64,000 bases of DNA from Neisseriaceae bacterium (GCA_017991555.1 JAGOQM010000006.1:180218-244217); one strand, 5' to 3'; shown: positions 7,918-17,549, counted from the stretch's first letter. The notes: generated by a model not told the origin, from the sequence alone. Translations and numbers: made by a program.

Positions 7918-8889
7918 TTAAACGTTTTTCTTGGTGGCCACCAAAGACACGATGATGGACAAGAAGATGGTGAGGAAGACAAAGCTTAACGATGCCCCCA
8001 CTGGAATATGATAGAACTTGGCAATCAACATCTTCACACCGATAAAGGTCAGCACGATGGCCAAGCCATAACGCAACAGGTGGAAGCGATCGGCCATGTC
8101 CGCCAATAAGAAGTACATCGCACGCAGGCCTAAAATGGCAAAAATGTTCGACGTCAGCACGATAAAGGGGTCGGTCGTGATCGCGAAAATCGCCGGGATG
8201 CTGTCGACGGCAAACACCACGTCACTCAATTCAACCATGATCAACACCAAGAACAAAGGCGTGGCGTAACGGATGCCGTTTTCCACCACGAAGAATTTTT
8301 CTTCGCGGAAGCCATCGGCCATGCGCAGGTGGCTCGAAATCCATTTAAGGGCTTTATTCTTTGATAAATCAGGGGCTTCGTCTGGTTCTGGCTTAAACAT
8401 ATGCAAGCCGGTGTACACCAAAAAGGCACCGAAAATGTACAGAATCCAAGAAAATTCACGCACTAGGAAGGCGCCTAAGAACACCATCACCGCACGCAGC
8501 ACGATGGCACCGAAAATACCGTATAACAGCACGCGGTGCTGATACTGGGCCGGTACTTTAAAGAAGGAGAAGATCATCAAGAACACAAACAGGTTGTCGA
8601 CCGAAAGGGCTTTTTCAATCACGTAACCGGTAAAGAACTCCAGCGTTTTCTCTTTCGCCACCACGGGACCAAACAGAGGGTTACCCGCCAATTCAAAATA
8701 TAGCCAAGCACCAAAACCACAAGACACGGCAATCCACACCAACGTCCACATCAAGGCTTCTTTAATGCTGACCTTATGTGGGCCATTTTTCTTCAACGAC
8801 AACATGTCGATGGCGATCATGATGAGAACGGCAACAAAAAACACACCATAGAATAATGGTGTGCCTATAGAGGGGCTACTAACTGCCAT
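7918..8889 (-). CDS. TerC/Alx-family integral membrane transporter
   Basis: 323 residues with about 8-9 hydrophobic membrane segments. The two TerC signatures are ALSVDNLFVF near residue 80 and VELSDVVFAVDSIPAIFAIT near 200-220; their acidic residues are thought to handle metal ions. Length and sequence style are closest to E. coli Alx, a manganese exporter. Function is inferred from family. The start is the ATG at 8889; a TTG-initiated extension to 8922 is less likely. I looked upstream for the yybP-ykoY manganese riboswitch that precedes alx elsewhere and found none in the 86-bp gap. A terminator follows the gene. Confidence 0.88.
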   Translation of the reverse strand: MAVSSPSIGTPLFYGVFFVAVLIMIAIDMLSLKKNGPHKVSIKEALMWTLVWIAVSCGFGAWLYFELAGNPLFGPVVAKEKTLEFFTGYVIEKALSVDNLFVFLMIFSFFKVPAQYQHRVLLYGIFGAIVLRAVMVFLGAFLVREFSWILYIFGAFLVYTGLHMFKPEPDEAPDLSKNKALKWISSHLRMADGFREEKFFVVENGIRYATPLFLVLIMVELSDVVFAVDSIPAIFAITTDPFIVLTSNIFAILGLRAMYFLLADMADRFHLLRYGLAIVLTFIGVKMLIAKFYHIPVGASLSFVFLTIFLSIIVSLVATKKNV

Positions 8890-8975
8890 TGTATTTAACC
8901 TATTAAGCTTATGAGAACTCAATTAGACCACAAATAAGAGCGGTGGTTGTTTAATAAGTTCCCCTTTTTATTTTT

Positions 8976-9770
8976 TTAATGGCAAGGGTTTAAGACCACA
9001 AGCTTCAAACCTGGTGCTTCAGTGAGGCTGAGCGTGACCGAGTTGTAGGTCATTTCGCCACTGGCCTGATGTTTTATTTTACGAATGTGGCTGCTTTTGT
9101 GTAAGGCCGTATCGTCAGGGTCATTCCAAAAAGCGGCGAACTCTGGGCTTTTGCCCATCCAGCCACGCACGTAGGCCTGCAACGCTTCGTCTTCTTCATT
9201 GGCTTGAAACTCAGACCGCAGCTGCACCACCACGCGGTCGGCTAAGGCCATCCAGTCGCCCATAAAGTTTTTGCTGTGTGGGTCAAGGAATAAATAATCC
9301 AGCAGGTTGATGTTGTCCGAACCCTCAAACCAGTGTGCAAATAAATCGCCCGCGGTGGTGTTGGCGTAGGCCAGATCCCAATAGCGGTCGTACACCATGG
9401 CGGGCACCAGAATATTATCCACGGTTTTTTGCAGCACGTTCGACAGCGGCTCGACGTCTCGCTTCACCACTGGCTCTTTCGGGTCTAGGTGTAAACCCGC
9501 CAGCTCAAACATGTGTTTTTGTTCTGCCGGCGTCATCAATAGGGCCTTCGCCAAGCGAGCCAAGGCTTTGGCCGAGGCTGTTTCGGTGCGCCCCTGCTCT
9601 AACCAGGCCAGCCAGGTTGTGCTGATGCCACTGAGCGCCGCCACCTCTTCGCGCCTTAGGCCCGGCGTGCGGCGACGGGTACCCGCAGGCAAACCAACCT
9701 GTACCGGTAATATTCGTTCTCGCTGTGCGCGAATAAATTCGCCCAATGGCTGTTTTGCTGACCCATTCAT
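8976..9770 (-). CDS. XRE-family regulator with MmyB-like ligand-binding domain
   Basis: 264 residues. The N-terminal helix-turn-helix spans about 9-75 (LGEFIRAQRERI, RRTPGLRREEVA, LSGISTTWLAWLEQGR), the typical opening of the MmyB/YmgA-like regulator family. A C-terminal MmyB-type domain, which in relatives binds a fatty-acid-like ligand, covers about 100-255 (VYDRYWDLAYANTTA, NLLDYLFLDP). The start ATG at 9770 is supported by the family N terminus. It lies upstream of the TerC-family gene on the same strand, 86 bp away, so readthrough is possible. Its target is unknown; it may control itself or neighbours. Confidence 0.88.
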   Translation of the reverse strand: MNGSAKQPLGEFIRAQRERILPVQVGLPAGTRRRTPGLRREEVAALSGISTTWLAWLEQGRTETASAKALARLAKALLMTPAEQKHMFELAGLHLDPKEPVVKRDVEPLSNVLQKTVDNILVPAMVYDRYWDLAYANTTAGDLFAHWFEGSDNINLLDYLFLDPHSKNFMGDWMALADRVVVQLRSEFQANEEDEALQAYVRGWMGKSPEFAAFWNDPDDTALHKSSHIRKIKHQASGEMTYNSVTLSLTEAPGLKLVVLNPCH

Positions 9771-9982
9771 ACTCTGACCTTTAACCTTTATGATGAAAAT
9801 TATCCCATGACTAATAGGATTCTTATCCTAACAGAGTAAAATGTTAATTTGCGTAAAGGAAAAGTTGGGTTTTGTTAAAATTTGCGGGGTTTGTTTAAAA
9901 AAATCAGCCATTTAAATAAAGTTTTTAATCTTCAATAAAATGCCATTCAAATAATAGGGTAACTCATAGCTGACTGATTTGG

Positions 9983-10010
9983 CAAAAAAACCACCCGAAG
10001 GTGGTTTTTT
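9983..10010. terminator. Bidirectional terminator after the acyl-CoA dehydrogenase gene
   Basis: AAAAAACCACC, CGAA loop, GGTGGTTTTTT. The T-run is good in both directions. It serves the leftward acyl-CoA dehydrogenase gene, 28 bp past its stop. Confidence 0.85.
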
Positions 10011-10037
10011 AACGAGTCAGAAATGATCGACGCGGGC

Positions 10038-11825
10038 TTAGAAAGAATCCAAGTTATACTTTAAAATACTATCTGAGCCATTTAACAATTGACGGCTATA
10101 GGTTTCGATTTGAACCAAAATATGGTCAAAATACACCGCCACAGTCTGTTGTTTTTCTTCATAGAACGACTCAGGCAACATCGCCGCAACCGGGTCTTTT
10201 AACGCTTCGCTACTGGCCAAATAAGCACGGCCCATTTCAATCGCCCCTAAAGTCACCCCCATTTGCATCAAGAAGGGCACACTACCCGCCGCTGCGGCCG
10301 CAGACTGCCCTTGGGCAAACGACATCACCACGTAGGTGGCAGACTCTTTGGCTAAGTTTAAGGCGTGGCTTAATGCTTGCGCTAGGTCGGTCGCGCCGGC
10401 TTTGGCCAAGCCTTCGGCAATGCGAACGCCTTCGGCTAGGCACACCTTCGCCGCGGCACCTTGGTCCATCGCGGTCTTACGGCCAACTAAGTCTAGGGCC
10501 TGAATACCGGTGGTGCCTTCATAAATAGCGGTAATGCGCGCATCACGAACCAGCTGTGCAATTCCGGTTTCTTCGATGTAGCCCATGCCACCAAACACCT
10601 GTAGCGCCTGATTGGTCAACACGTTGGCGTTTTCCGTACACCAGGCTTTAATAATCGGAATCAAGAAGCTCAGCGTTTGCAACGACTGTTCTTTCTCACT
10701 CGCCACCGGATGGTCGGTCGCTTTATCCAATAAGTTAGCGGCCACAAAAATCAGGGCCCGCTGCGCTTCGATGGTGGCCTTTTGCGTCAACAGCAAACGA
10801 CGCACGTCGGGGTGTTGAATAATCGCCACCGCATCGTGGCTGTCACCATCGACGGCACGGCTTTGTACCCGCTCTTTGGCGTAGGCAACCGCCATTTGGT
10901 AGGCACGATCAGCGATCGCATGGCCTTCAACGCCCACGCCTAAACGCGCGTGGTTCATCATCGTAAACATATGGTTCAGGCCACGGTTAGCGGTGCCAAC
11001 TAAATAACCTTTGGCACCATCAAACTGCATCACGCAGGTCGGGCTGGCATGAATGCCCATTTTGTGTTCTAACGACACCACTTCTAGGGTGTTGCGCTCG
11101 CCCACTTCGCCGCTGTCGGTTACCAAGAACTTCGGCACCACGAATAAAGAAATGCCTTTCACGCCGGCAGGGGCATCGGGCAAGCGCGCCAACACCAGGT
11201 GAATGATGTTTTCGGTCAGCTCATGTTCGCCCCAGGTAATGAAGATTTTTTGGCCGCTAATGGCGTAGCTGCCGTCGTCATTGGGTTCGGCCTTGGTGGC
11301 CACCTGCGCAAGGTCTGAACCGGCCTGCGGCTCGGTAAGGTTCATCGTACCCGACCATAGGCCTTCGCTCATTTTGGGTAAATAGGTTTGTTTAATCTCG
11401 TCGCTGCCATGGTTTAATAACGCCTCAGCGGCGCCCATGGTCAACATTGGCATCAATGAAAAAGCCAGGTTGGCGGCGGTAAACAGCTCTTCACACGCCG
11501 TTGACACCACCGATGGCAATCCTTGGCCACCATAGTCGGTCGGGGCGCGCAAGCCACTCCAACCCGCAGCGCGGTAGGCTTCAAAGGCGGCTTTGATCGA
11601 CTCATGGCTCACCACTTTGCCCTCAACTATTTTGGCGCCGTGCACATCGCCTAAACGATTGGTCGGTGCCAGCTCTTGCTCACTGAATTTGCCCGCCTCT
11701 TCCAAAATGGCATCAATGGTTTCATCATCCAGACCCAAGCCAACGGGTAAGGTCAAAATTTCGGCAATTTTGGCATGGGTATGTAAGGCAAAACGCAAAT
11801 CATTTAAAGGGGCTTGGTAACTCAT
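10038..11825 (-). CDS. Acyl-CoA dehydrogenase (long, DmdC-like subfamily)
   Basis: 595 residues, longer than classic 380-residue acyl-CoA dehydrogenases. It has an N-terminal extension and a C-terminal extra domain as in the DmdC/AcdB group. FAD-binding and catalytic marks are MNLTEPQAGSDL (about 155-166), ISGQKIFITWGEH (about 195), and IYEGTTGIQALD (about 430), which carries the probable catalytic Glu. It oxidises an acyl-CoA to the enoyl-CoA and passes electrons to ETF; etfBA lies at 38-39.7 kb. The substrate chain is unknown. The ATG at 11825 has an AGGAGA ribosome site; the frame is open to 11861. It is monocistronic with its own terminator. Confidence 0.9.
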   Translation of the reverse strand: MSYQAPLNDLRFALHTHAKIAEILTLPVGLGLDDETIDAILEEAGKFSEQELAPTNRLGDVHGAKIVEGKVVSHESIKAAFEAYRAAGWSGLRAPTDYGGQGLPSVVSTACEELFTAANLAFSLMPMLTMGAAEALLNHGSDEIKQTYLPKMSEGLWSGTMNLTEPQAGSDLAQVATKAEPNDDGSYAISGQKIFITWGEHELTENIIHLVLARLPDAPAGVKGISLFVVPKFLVTDSGEVGERNTLEVVSLEHKMGIHASPTCVMQFDGAKGYLVGTANRGLNHMFTMMNHARLGVGVEGHAIADRAYQMAVAYAKERVQSRAVDGDSHDAVAIIQHPDVRRLLLTQKATIEAQRALIFVAANLLDKATDHPVASEKEQSLQTLSFLIPIIKAWCTENANVLTNQALQVFGGMGYIEETGIAQLVRDARITAIYEGTTGIQALDLVGRKTAMDQGAAAKVCLAEGVRIAEGLAKAGATDLAQALSHALNLAKESATYVVMSFAQGQSAAAAAGSVPFLMQMGVTLGAIEMGRAYLASSEALKDPVAAMLPESFYEEKQQTVAVYFDHILVQIETYSRQLLNGSDSILKYNLDSF

Positions 11826-11960
11826 TATTATTCTCCTAGGTAGTTTTAGGTGGCCAGTCATGGCCGCTCTGCGACAGACATACCGCTGTCCATCCTATCA
11901 TCTGATCACTCTAGCATTATTTAATCACGTGCTTTACTACTTATATCAAATCAGCGGCAT

Positions 11961-11991
11961 AAAAAAAAGCCAAGATTTAGAGTCTTGGCTT
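11961..11991 (-). terminator. Terminator of the min-oxyR operon
   Basis: Leftward AAGCCAAGA, 7-nt loop, TCTTGGCTT followed by a run of eight T, just after the oxyR stop. Confidence 0.88.
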
Positions 11992-11998
11992 GGTTTGC

Positions 11999-12919
11999 TT
12001 AATCACGTAAAAATTTAACGCCGGCTAAATGAGAGTCGTATACGGCTTGGCGTATGGTTTCTAACGCTTTCGGGCGCACGAAGTGGCGCCTTGCCGCCAA
12101 TACCACCTTACGCGACGGAATCGGCATGTCGAACGGAATGATGCTGAACAACATGTGGTCGTTTTCGGTTAACGCCGTGGCGGGCAACACGCTGATCCCC
12201 AAACCACTGGCCACCATGTGGCGAATGGTGTTGATCGAACTGCCTTGGAGCGTATTGGTTAAGCCCAAAATCTTTTGACGGCTGGCCAATTCGGTACAGT
12301 TATCCAACACCTGATCCCGCATGCAGTTGCCTTCGGTTAACAGCAACACCTGCTCTTGCGAAAACACCTCGGTGCTGACCGAATCCAATTCTTCAAACGG
12401 GTGTCCTTTGGGGGTAATGATGAAAAACGGCTCATCATACAAAGGGTAGGTCACCACGCCTGGCTCTTGGAATGGCTCGGCCACCACGATGGCGTCTAGC
12501 TCTCCGCGCTTGAGGCTTTCGGTCAACACCTGAGTGGTGTTTTCTTCCAGCATCAGCGGCATAAACGGGGCGGAATCACGCAGGGCCATGATCAACTTGG
12601 GCAGTAAATACGGGGCCACGGTAAAAATAAGGCCCAGCTTAAACGCCCCTTCTAGTTCATCCTGCTCTTTACTGGCCAAGCTTTTAATGAGGTCTGCCTC
12701 GTCCAAAACACGCTGGGCCTGCGCCACAATGCGTTCGCCCGCATCCGTGGTAATGATTTCATTACTGCTGCGGTCGAACAGCGTCACCCCTAACTCCTCC
12801 TCTAGCTTTTTAATCGCAATGGACAGGGTGGGTTGACTGACGAAGCAGCGTTGCGCTGCGCGGCCAAAATGTTTCTCTTGCGAAACCGCCACAATATAGC
12901 GTAGCTCAGTTAAAGTCAT
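11999..12919 (-). CDS. oxyR: Hydrogen peroxide sensor and LysR-type activator OxyR
   Basis: 306 residues. The LysR helix-turn-helix is in the first 60 residues (ELRYIVAVSQEKHFGRAA, VSQPTLSIAIKKLEEELG). The redox pair is C199 and C208 (GNCMRDQVLDNC), at the same positions as in E. coli OxyR, so peroxide sensing by disulfide formation is strongly expected. It follows minE by 3 bp at the end of the min operon, an arrangement known in Neisseria. A near-perfect OxyR operator lies upstream of the catalase gene at 53.65 kb, a likely target. A good terminator follows. Confidence 0.96.
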   Translation of the reverse strand: MTLTELRYIVAVSQEKHFGRAAQRCFVSQPTLSIAIKKLEEELGVTLFDRSSNEIITTDAGERIVAQAQRVLDEADLIKSLASKEQDELEGAFKLGLIFTVAPYLLPKLIMALRDSAPFMPLMLEENTTQVLTESLKRGELDAIVVAEPFQEPGVVTYPLYDEPFFIITPKGHPFEELDSVSTEVFSQEQVLLLTEGNCMRDQVLDNCTELASRQKILGLTNTLQGSSINTIRHMVASGLGISVLPATALTENDHMLFSIIPFDMPIPSRKVVLAARRHFVRPKALETIRQAVYDSHLAGVKFLRD

Positions 12920-12922
12920 GCT

Positions 12923-13207
12923 TTATACCTTTGCTGCCTCTGTGGTCGTATTGGCATTGTCTTCCGGCAATGTGATGTTCAGTTCCAATACGTCCATGCC
13001 GTCTTGCTTCTCATGTGCAATCCGAATGTCCTCGGGGGACACGGTCACATATTTTGACAACACTTCCAAAAGCTCACGTTGTAATGTAGGCAAATAGTCA
13101 GGTGCCTGACTTTTCACCCGCTCTTGTGCGATGATGATTTGTAAACGATCACGCGCCACGCTGGCACTTTTTTCTCGCTTACCAAACAACTTAGCAATAA
13201 TGGACAT
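12923..13207 (-). CDS. minE: Cell division topological specificity factor MinE
   Basis: 94 residues. The N-terminal anti-MinCD segment includes [14 protein letters not shown] (about 19-32) and the C-terminal topological-specificity domain includes [13 protein letters not shown]. MinE drives MinD off the membrane and produces pole-to-pole oscillation, which keeps the Z ring at midcell. The start is 2 bp from the minD stop, and oxyR follows by 3 bp, so all are likely on one transcript. The length is normal for the family. Confidence 0.96.
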   Translation of the reverse strand: MSIIAKLFGKREKSASVARDRLQIIIAQERVKSQAPDYLPTLQRELLEVLSKYVTVSPEDIRIAHEKQDGMDVLELNITLPEDNANTTTEAAKV

Positions 13208-13209
13208 GC

Positions 13210-14025
13210 CTACCCTCCAAATAAACGTGAGAAGAAGCCTTTTTTATCTGCTTCAGTAAAGCGCATGGGCCGATTTTCACCCAACAAACGCGCCACCACA
13301 TCCTGATAGGCTTCTGCCGCAGGGGTGCCTTCCATATGGATCGCTGGCGAACCCGCATTCGAAGCCTGTAACACGGTTTGTGATTCAGGAATCACCCCAA
13401 TCAAAGGAATGCGCAAAATGTCACAAATGTCTTCTACTGACAGCATTTCTCCTTTTTCCACGCGCTCGGGCGAGTATCGGGTAATCAACAAGTGCTCTTT
13501 AACCGCCTCTTGGCTTTGCTCGGCACGACGGCTCTTGCTGCCCAAAATGCCCAAAATACGGTCCGAGTCACGAACGCTCGACACTTCAGGGTTGGTGGTC
13601 ACAATCGCTTCGTCGGCAAAATACAAGGCCATTAAGGCGCCTTGCTCAATGCCGGCGGGTGAATCACAAATTACAAACTCAAAATCCATTTTTTCAGTGA
13701 GTTCTTTTAAAACCTTTTCGACCCCTTCGCGCTTTAACGCATCTTTATCGCGGGTTTGCGAAGCAGGCAAAATGTATAAGTTATCGCAGTGCTTGTCTTT
13801 AATCAGTGCCTGATTCAACGTGGCTTCACCTTGAGTCACGTTGATCAAGTCGTACACTACTCGGCGTTCACAGCCCATGATGAGGTCTAGATTACGTAAG
13901 CCCACGTCGAAGTCAATCACGGCGGTTTTGTGACCGCGTAAAGCTAATCCTGCTGCGATGCTGGCGCTGGTTGTGGTTTTGCCTACGCCACCTTTACCGG
14001 ATGTTACGACAATAATTTTTGCCAC
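13210..14025 (-). CDS. minD: Septum-site determining ATPase MinD
   Basis: 271 residues of the ParA/MinD deviant Walker ATPase family. The deviant Walker A motif is [10 protein letters not shown] at residues 9-18, with the signature lysine K11. It also has [12 protein letters not shown] (about 38-49) and [11 protein letters not shown] (about 118-128). The C-terminal amphipathic membrane-targeting helix is [11 protein letters not shown]. It recruits MinC to the polar membrane to block FtsZ assembly. It lies between minC and minE with gaps of 16 and 2 bp. Confidence 0.97.
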   Translation of the reverse strand: MAKIIVVTSGKGGVGKTTTSASIAAGLALRGHKTAVIDFDVGLRNLDLIMGCERRVVYDLINVTQGEATLNQALIKDKHCDNLYILPASQTRDKDALKREGVEKVLKELTEKMDFEFVICDSPAGIEQGALMALYFADEAIVTTNPEVSSVRDSDRILGILGSKSRRAEQSQEAVKEHLLITRYSPERVEKGEMLSVEDICDILRIPLIGVIPESQTVLQASNAGSPAIHMEGTPAAEAYQDVVARLLGENRPMRFTEADKKGFFSRLFGG

Positions 14026-14041
14026 AATAGAGTTCCTTTTT

Positions 14042-14785
14042 CTATTTGGTGCTTAACGCACTCATCACTAAACGATTTTCTTCGAGATAAATCTGCGTTG
14101 GCTTATGGGCCAAGCTTTCAGGCAAATCTTGCTCAATACTGCGGTAAATGCCTGCAATCGACACCAGCTCGGCCTGCATGTCTTGGGCAAAAATACGCGC
14201 CTCGCGGTTGCCATTGGCCCCGGCTAAGGCCCGGCCTCGTAGCGGGGCATAGACGTGAATGTTGCCATCGGCAATCACTTCTGCACCTTCGGACACCATG
14301 TCTAAGACAATTAAATCCGCCCCTTGGGCATACACCTGCTGGCCAGTTCGAATGGGGCGGCTAATCACCACGGTGGGCTTGCTGCCCTCCGCTGCTGGCG
14401 CTGCCTCTGGCTGCGCCGCGGCTTCGGCAGAAGCCTCATCGGCAGCGGCCACCAAACCTTGAATCGCTTCATCGGCCTTGGCTTCTGGCAGCAGGCTAAA
14501 CGCCAACTGATGTTTGGCCGCCAGCGCCGATACTTGCTTATCATAGTGGCGAAGGCCAATAATACGCAAACCATATTGGGTAAATAAGGCCAATAAGGGG
14601 GCAAAATCAATCGCCCATACGTCTTCTAGCTCATTAACGTCCAAAACAAACGGCACGCTGCCCACATCGGTCAGCTGTTTGAATCGAATCGCCAGTGCCT
14701 GAGCCAGGCGTTCTGTGTCTGTTGTTTTCAGCTGAATGCATAAAGCATCTAGACGCGCTGACTTAACCTCTAAAACCGATTTCAT
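14042..14785 (-). CDS. minC: Septum-site determining protein MinC
   Basis: 247 residues. The N-terminal FtsZ-inhibiting domain is about 1-110, an Ala/Glu/Pro-rich linker about 110-135 ([20 protein letters not shown]), and the C-terminal beta-helix domain that binds MinD follows ([32 protein letters not shown]). The ATG at 14785 gives a Neisseria-like start; the frame is open to a TTG at 14824. No strong ribosome site is seen before the ATG, so the start is less certain than the identity. It is the first gene of the minC-minD-minE-oxyR unit. Confidence 0.94.
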   Translation of the reverse strand: MKSVLEVKSARLDALCIQLKTTDTERLAQALAIRFKQLTDVGSVPFVLDVNELEDVWAIDFAPLLALFTQYGLRIIGLRHYDKQVSALAAKHQLAFSLLPEAKADEAIQGLVAAADEASAEAAAQPEAAPAAEGSKPTVVISRPIRTGQQVYAQGADLIVLDMVSEGAEVIADGNIHVYAPLRGRALAGANGNREARIFAQDMQAELVSIAGIYRSIEQDLPESLAHKPTQIYLEENRLVMSALSTK

Positions 14786-14815
14786 AGGGTCGCTTTTTAA
14801 CTTTATATAGTTTTT

Positions 14816-14844
14816 TTCAATCACTCAAGTTTACCATTTATAAT
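14816..14844 (+). promoter_or_regulatory. Promoter of the DUF2520 gene
   Basis: -35 TTCAAT (14816-14821), a 17-bp spacer, -10 TATAAT (14839-14844), about 40 bp upstream of the ATG at 14884. It lies in the divergent gap shared with minC. Confidence 0.6.
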
Positions 14845-14883
14845 CTTAAAGATTCAATGAGCAATTAAGCCAAGGAAACCGAG

Positions 14884-15750
14884 ATGTCGCTTACTTTTCA
14901 CATTATTGGGGCAGGCCGCGTCGGCCAAACGTTGGCCCACTTATGGCAGCAGTCAGGCCAGCTGCAGCTCAGTCATATTTTACGCCGCCGTAATGATGAT
15001 GATGCCGCGTGGACACACCGTTTTACCACAGCAAAAATAGTAACACAAATCAGCGACTTGCCTGCGGCCGATATTATTTTGATCAGCACCCCCGATGATG
15101 TCATTGAAACCACCGCGAAGGCCCTCGCCGCCTGCCCTTGGCTCACGCCGCAAACCTTAGTCTGCCATTGTAGTGGCGCCAAAAGCCGCGCTGCTTTAGC
15201 CCCGTTGGCCGCTAAAGGCGTGCCCACCGCCAGCCTGCATCCGGTGTTTGCCTTTGCCGACGTCGACACCAGCATTCGCACCCTTGCGGGCCATCTGGCC
15301 GCCATCGAGGCCGAACCGGCACAGCAGCCCTTGCTCACGCGCCTGGCGCACGCGCTTGGGCTCCAGCCGTTTTATGTCGATGCCGACCACAAAGCCCGTT
15401 ATCATGCGGCGCTGTCCATCAGCGCTAACTACCTCATGACTTTGGCCCACTTTGCCGAAACCGTGTTGGCCCCTTTAAACCTGCCCCAATCGCAAAGTCG
15501 TGCTTTAGTGAGTGGTTTAATGCAGCAAAGTTTCCACAACTATCAGGCTTTAGGCCCCAAGGCGGCGCTAACCGGCCCGATTGTGCGTGGCGACAGCGCC
15601 ACCGTGGCCGCCCACCTACAGGCTTTAACCCCGCAAGAAATCCCTTTGTATCAGGCTTTAGGCACGGCCACGGTGGCGCTGGCGGCCGAAAAACTCAGCC
15701 CCGAGCAGGCTCAAGCGCTGCTTTCGCTGCTGGCCCCGCCTCAGGCTTAA
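14884..15750 (+). CDS. Rossmann-like/DUF2520 protein (putative NAD(P)-dependent oxidoreductase)
   Basis: 288 residues. An N-terminal Rossmann fold opens with HIIGAGRVGQTLA (residues 5-17). An ISTPDDVI segment near 70 and CHCSGAKSR near 98 are typical of the family in which a Rossmann-like domain is joined to DUF2520. A C-terminal helical domain contains HAALSISANYLM and the GPIVRGD motif near 240. The fold resembles pyrroline-5-carboxylate reductase and ketopantoate reductase relatives, but the substrate is unknown. The ATG has an AAGGAAA site. It is divergent from minC. Confidence 0.85.
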   Translation: MSLTFHIIGAGRVGQTLAHLWQQSGQLQLSHILRRRNDDDAAWTHRFTTAKIVTQISDLPAADIILISTPDDVIETTAKALAACPWLTPQTLVCHCSGAKSRAALAPLAAKGVPTASLHPVFAFADVDTSIRTLAGHLAAIEAEPAQQPLLTRLAHALGLQPFYVDADHKARYHAALSISANYLMTLAHFAETVLAPLNLPQSQSRALVSGLMQQSFHNYQALGPKAALTGPIVRGDSATVAAHLQALTPQEIPLYQALGTATVALAAEKLSPEQAQALLSLLAPPQA

Positions 15751-15783
15751 ACAAAAAAAAGCAGCAATGCTGGGCATTGCTGC
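15751..15783 (-). terminator. Terminator of the yraN-gmhA-dolP unit
   Basis: Leftward GCAGCAATGC, TGG-type 3-nt loop, GCATTGCTGC, then TTTTTTTTG. The 10-bp stem is perfect. Confidence 0.88.
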
Positions 15784-15807
15784 TTGTGGATCACCCCTCA
15801 CACGCCA

Positions 15808-16446
15808 TTAAGACGCTGGCGCGGCAGCCGCGGCCGGCTGTTCGGTTTCGGTAAACGTTTCATAAAGCGTCACCACGCGCTGTACGCCAGAGGTCGCACT
15901 AATTTGTGCGGTGGCGGCAGCCTGTTCGGCCGGCGTCAAAATACCAAAGACGTAGGTCACGCCATCATAAGTAATGACCTTCACGCGGTTGGGAATAAAC
16001 CCTTGTGCGTTGAGCAAGTTGGTGCGGATTTTAGACGTAATCCATGTGTCTTGGCTCACATTACCAAACTTACGGTCACCAGGGGCCACGTTGATGTAGT
16101 TATACACTTTGGCCACGTTTGGCTGGGCGCGCAAAGCGCGTTCTGCCATGGTTTTTTCCGCTTCGCTGGCCACGTAGCCCAACAATAGGCCATGACGGTT
16201 GTAGCTAATCACCTTCACGTTGGGCTGTGGCTGGCCAGCGGCCACTGGATTGGCCTGCCAATAGTTGGCAATGCTGGCGGCCACTTGGGCTTCAATCACG
16301 CTGTCGTCGGTTTGCGCGCCCACGCTGCGTCGATCTGTCGCCGCAAGGCCACCCACCGCTGCGCCGCCCACGATGAACGCAGGACAACCGGTTAAACCGC
16401 TCACCATCACCGCACTCACCACCAACGTCTTGATCCATCTTTTCAT
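15808..16446 (-). CDS. dolP: Outer-membrane BON-domain lipoprotein DolP/YraP
   Basis: 212 residues. A lipoprotein signal ends at lipobox LTG-C21. Two BON domains follow, about 45-110 (DSVIEAQVAASI) and 120-190 (DTWITSKIRTNLL, GVTYVFGILTPAEQ). DolP helps maintain outer-membrane integrity and envelope quality control. The Ala/Pro-rich C-terminal tail (AAAAAPAS) is variable. Neighbours gmhA and yraN, plus divergent rsmI, reproduce the yraN-diaA-dolP order of enterobacteria and the related Neisseria locus. A perfect terminator follows. Confidence 0.92.
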   Translation of the reverse strand: MKRWIKTLVVSAVMVSGLTGCPAFIVGGAAVGGLAATDRRSVGAQTDDSVIEAQVAASIANYWQANPVAAGQPQPNVKVISYNRHGLLLGYVASEAEKTMAERALRAQPNVAKVYNYINVAPGDRKFGNVSQDTWITSKIRTNLLNAQGFIPNRVKVITYDGVTYVFGILTPAEQAAATAQISATSGVQRVVTLYETFTETEQPAAAAAPAS

Positions 16447-16476
16447 AAAGCATCCTTTACAGGTTTGGCTTACGGC

Positions 16477-17067
16477 TTAATCGCCGCCCAACAACATGTA
16501 ATCCACGCCATCACACAAAGCATGAATCAATAAAATATGAATCTCTTGTACCCGTGCCGTCCGCGGATGGGGCACGTTGAGCAACACGTCGTCGCCATTC
16601 AAAAGACCGGCAATTTTGCCGCCGTCTTTACCGGTCAACGCAATCACCTTCATGCCTTTTTCATGGGCGGCCTTCACCGCCTCAACCACGTTGGCAGAGT
16701 TGCCAGAGGTCGAAATGGCCAACAGAACGTCGTTTTCTTTACCGAGGGCACGCACCTGCTTTGAAAAAATCAAATCAAATTCGTAATCGTTACCAATGGC
16801 GGTCAACGCCGAGGTGTCCGTAGCTAAAGAAATCGCCGCTAGGCCTGGGCGCTCTTGCTCAAAGCGGCCCACCATTTCGGCAGCAAAGTGTTGCGCGTCG
16901 GCGGCAGAACCACCGTTACCACAGGCCAACAGTTTGCCTTCCATCATCAGGGTGTTCACCATCAGCTGGACGCCTTCGGCCACCGCTTCTGGTAGGATCT
17001 CCTGACACTGTTTTTTTGCTTCAATGCTCTCTGCAAAGTGCGCACTGACTCGATCAACTATGCTCAT
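16477..17067 (-). CDS. gmhA: Phosphoheptose isomerase-type SIS protein (GmhA/DiaA)
   Basis: 196 residues, single SIS domain. Residues expected for the zinc and active site of sedoheptulose-7-phosphate isomerase are present: H60 and E64 (DAQHFAAEM), Q174 and H182 (QEIHILLIH). This favours GmhA activity, the first step of ADP-heptose synthesis for LPS. The neighbourhood (yraN, dolP, rsmI) is that of enterobacterial diaA, a DnaA-binding paralogue that lacks some of these residues. Neisseria carries gmhA in this setting. A dual role cannot be excluded. It starts 4 bp after yraN ends. Confidence 0.9.
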   Translation of the reverse strand: MSIVDRVSAHFAESIEAKKQCQEILPEAVAEGVQLMVNTLMMEGKLLACGNGGSAADAQHFAAEMVGRFEQERPGLAAISLATDTSALTAIGNDYEFDLIFSKQVRALGKENDVLLAISTSGNSANVVEAVKAAHEKGMKVIALTGKDGGKIAGLLNGDDVLLNVPHPRTARVQEIHILLIHALCDGVDYMLLGGD

Positions 17068-17071
17068 AAAC

Positions 17072-17419
17072 TCATCCCAATATGTTTTTTAGCCAAACCG
17101 GCGCATCCTGCGCTTGGCACAATACCGCGTCTAATCGACACGGCTCGTTGTGTATCTTATTTACCTGCATATAGTGCAGTATGGTTCGCTGCAGTTTTGC
17201 CAGCTTGTGGGGGGTAATACTGTAGGCTGCACCACCAAAATGGGGCCGTTGCCGATATTTTACTTCAATAAAGACCCAAGTGGGGCCTTCTTTCATCACC
17301 AAGTCCACTTCCCCGTAAACACAATGCCAGTTTCGCGCCACCAGCCGCAAGCCTTGTTGCTGTAAAAAAGCCAGCGCACGGTCTTCTGCTTGGGCACCGA
17401 CGGGGTGATTTAGTTTCAT
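17072..17419 (-). CDS. yraN: YraN family protein (UPF0102), predicted endonuclease-like
   Basis: 115 residues. It has the restriction-endonuclease-like fold pattern of the family: G-x2-AE-x2-A near residue 10, NWHCVYGEVDLVMKEG with E-x-D around 37-40, and FIEVKYRQ with E-V-K around 51-53. These form a PD-(D/E)XK-type site, though no activity is established for the family. The ATG at 17419 is chosen over a TTG one codon earlier. It heads the leftward yraN-gmhA-dolP unit and is divergent from rsmI with a 130-bp gap. Confidence 0.92.
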   Translation of the reverse strand: MKLNHPVGAQAEDRALAFLQQQGLRLVARNWHCVYGEVDLVMKEGPTWVFIEVKYRQRPHFGGAAYSITPHKLAKLQRTILHYMQVNKIHNEPCRLDAVLCQAQDAPVWLKNILG

Positions 17420-17549
17420 CAACGGCCTTTCAAGGGGGGCGGCGACGCTTTGGGGCCCGACACTCGGCCGGTATGATTCTCAAGATGATGAAGCGCATCA
17501 GTGGTATAGTTGAGGCCTAGTTCCCCATTTTTCAAGAGAAAGCCCTGGC

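Noticed and set aside
8890..8975. Possible yybP-ykoY manganese riboswitch before the Alx-like gene
   Set aside because: The gap is only 86 bp and lacks the conserved aptamer segments.
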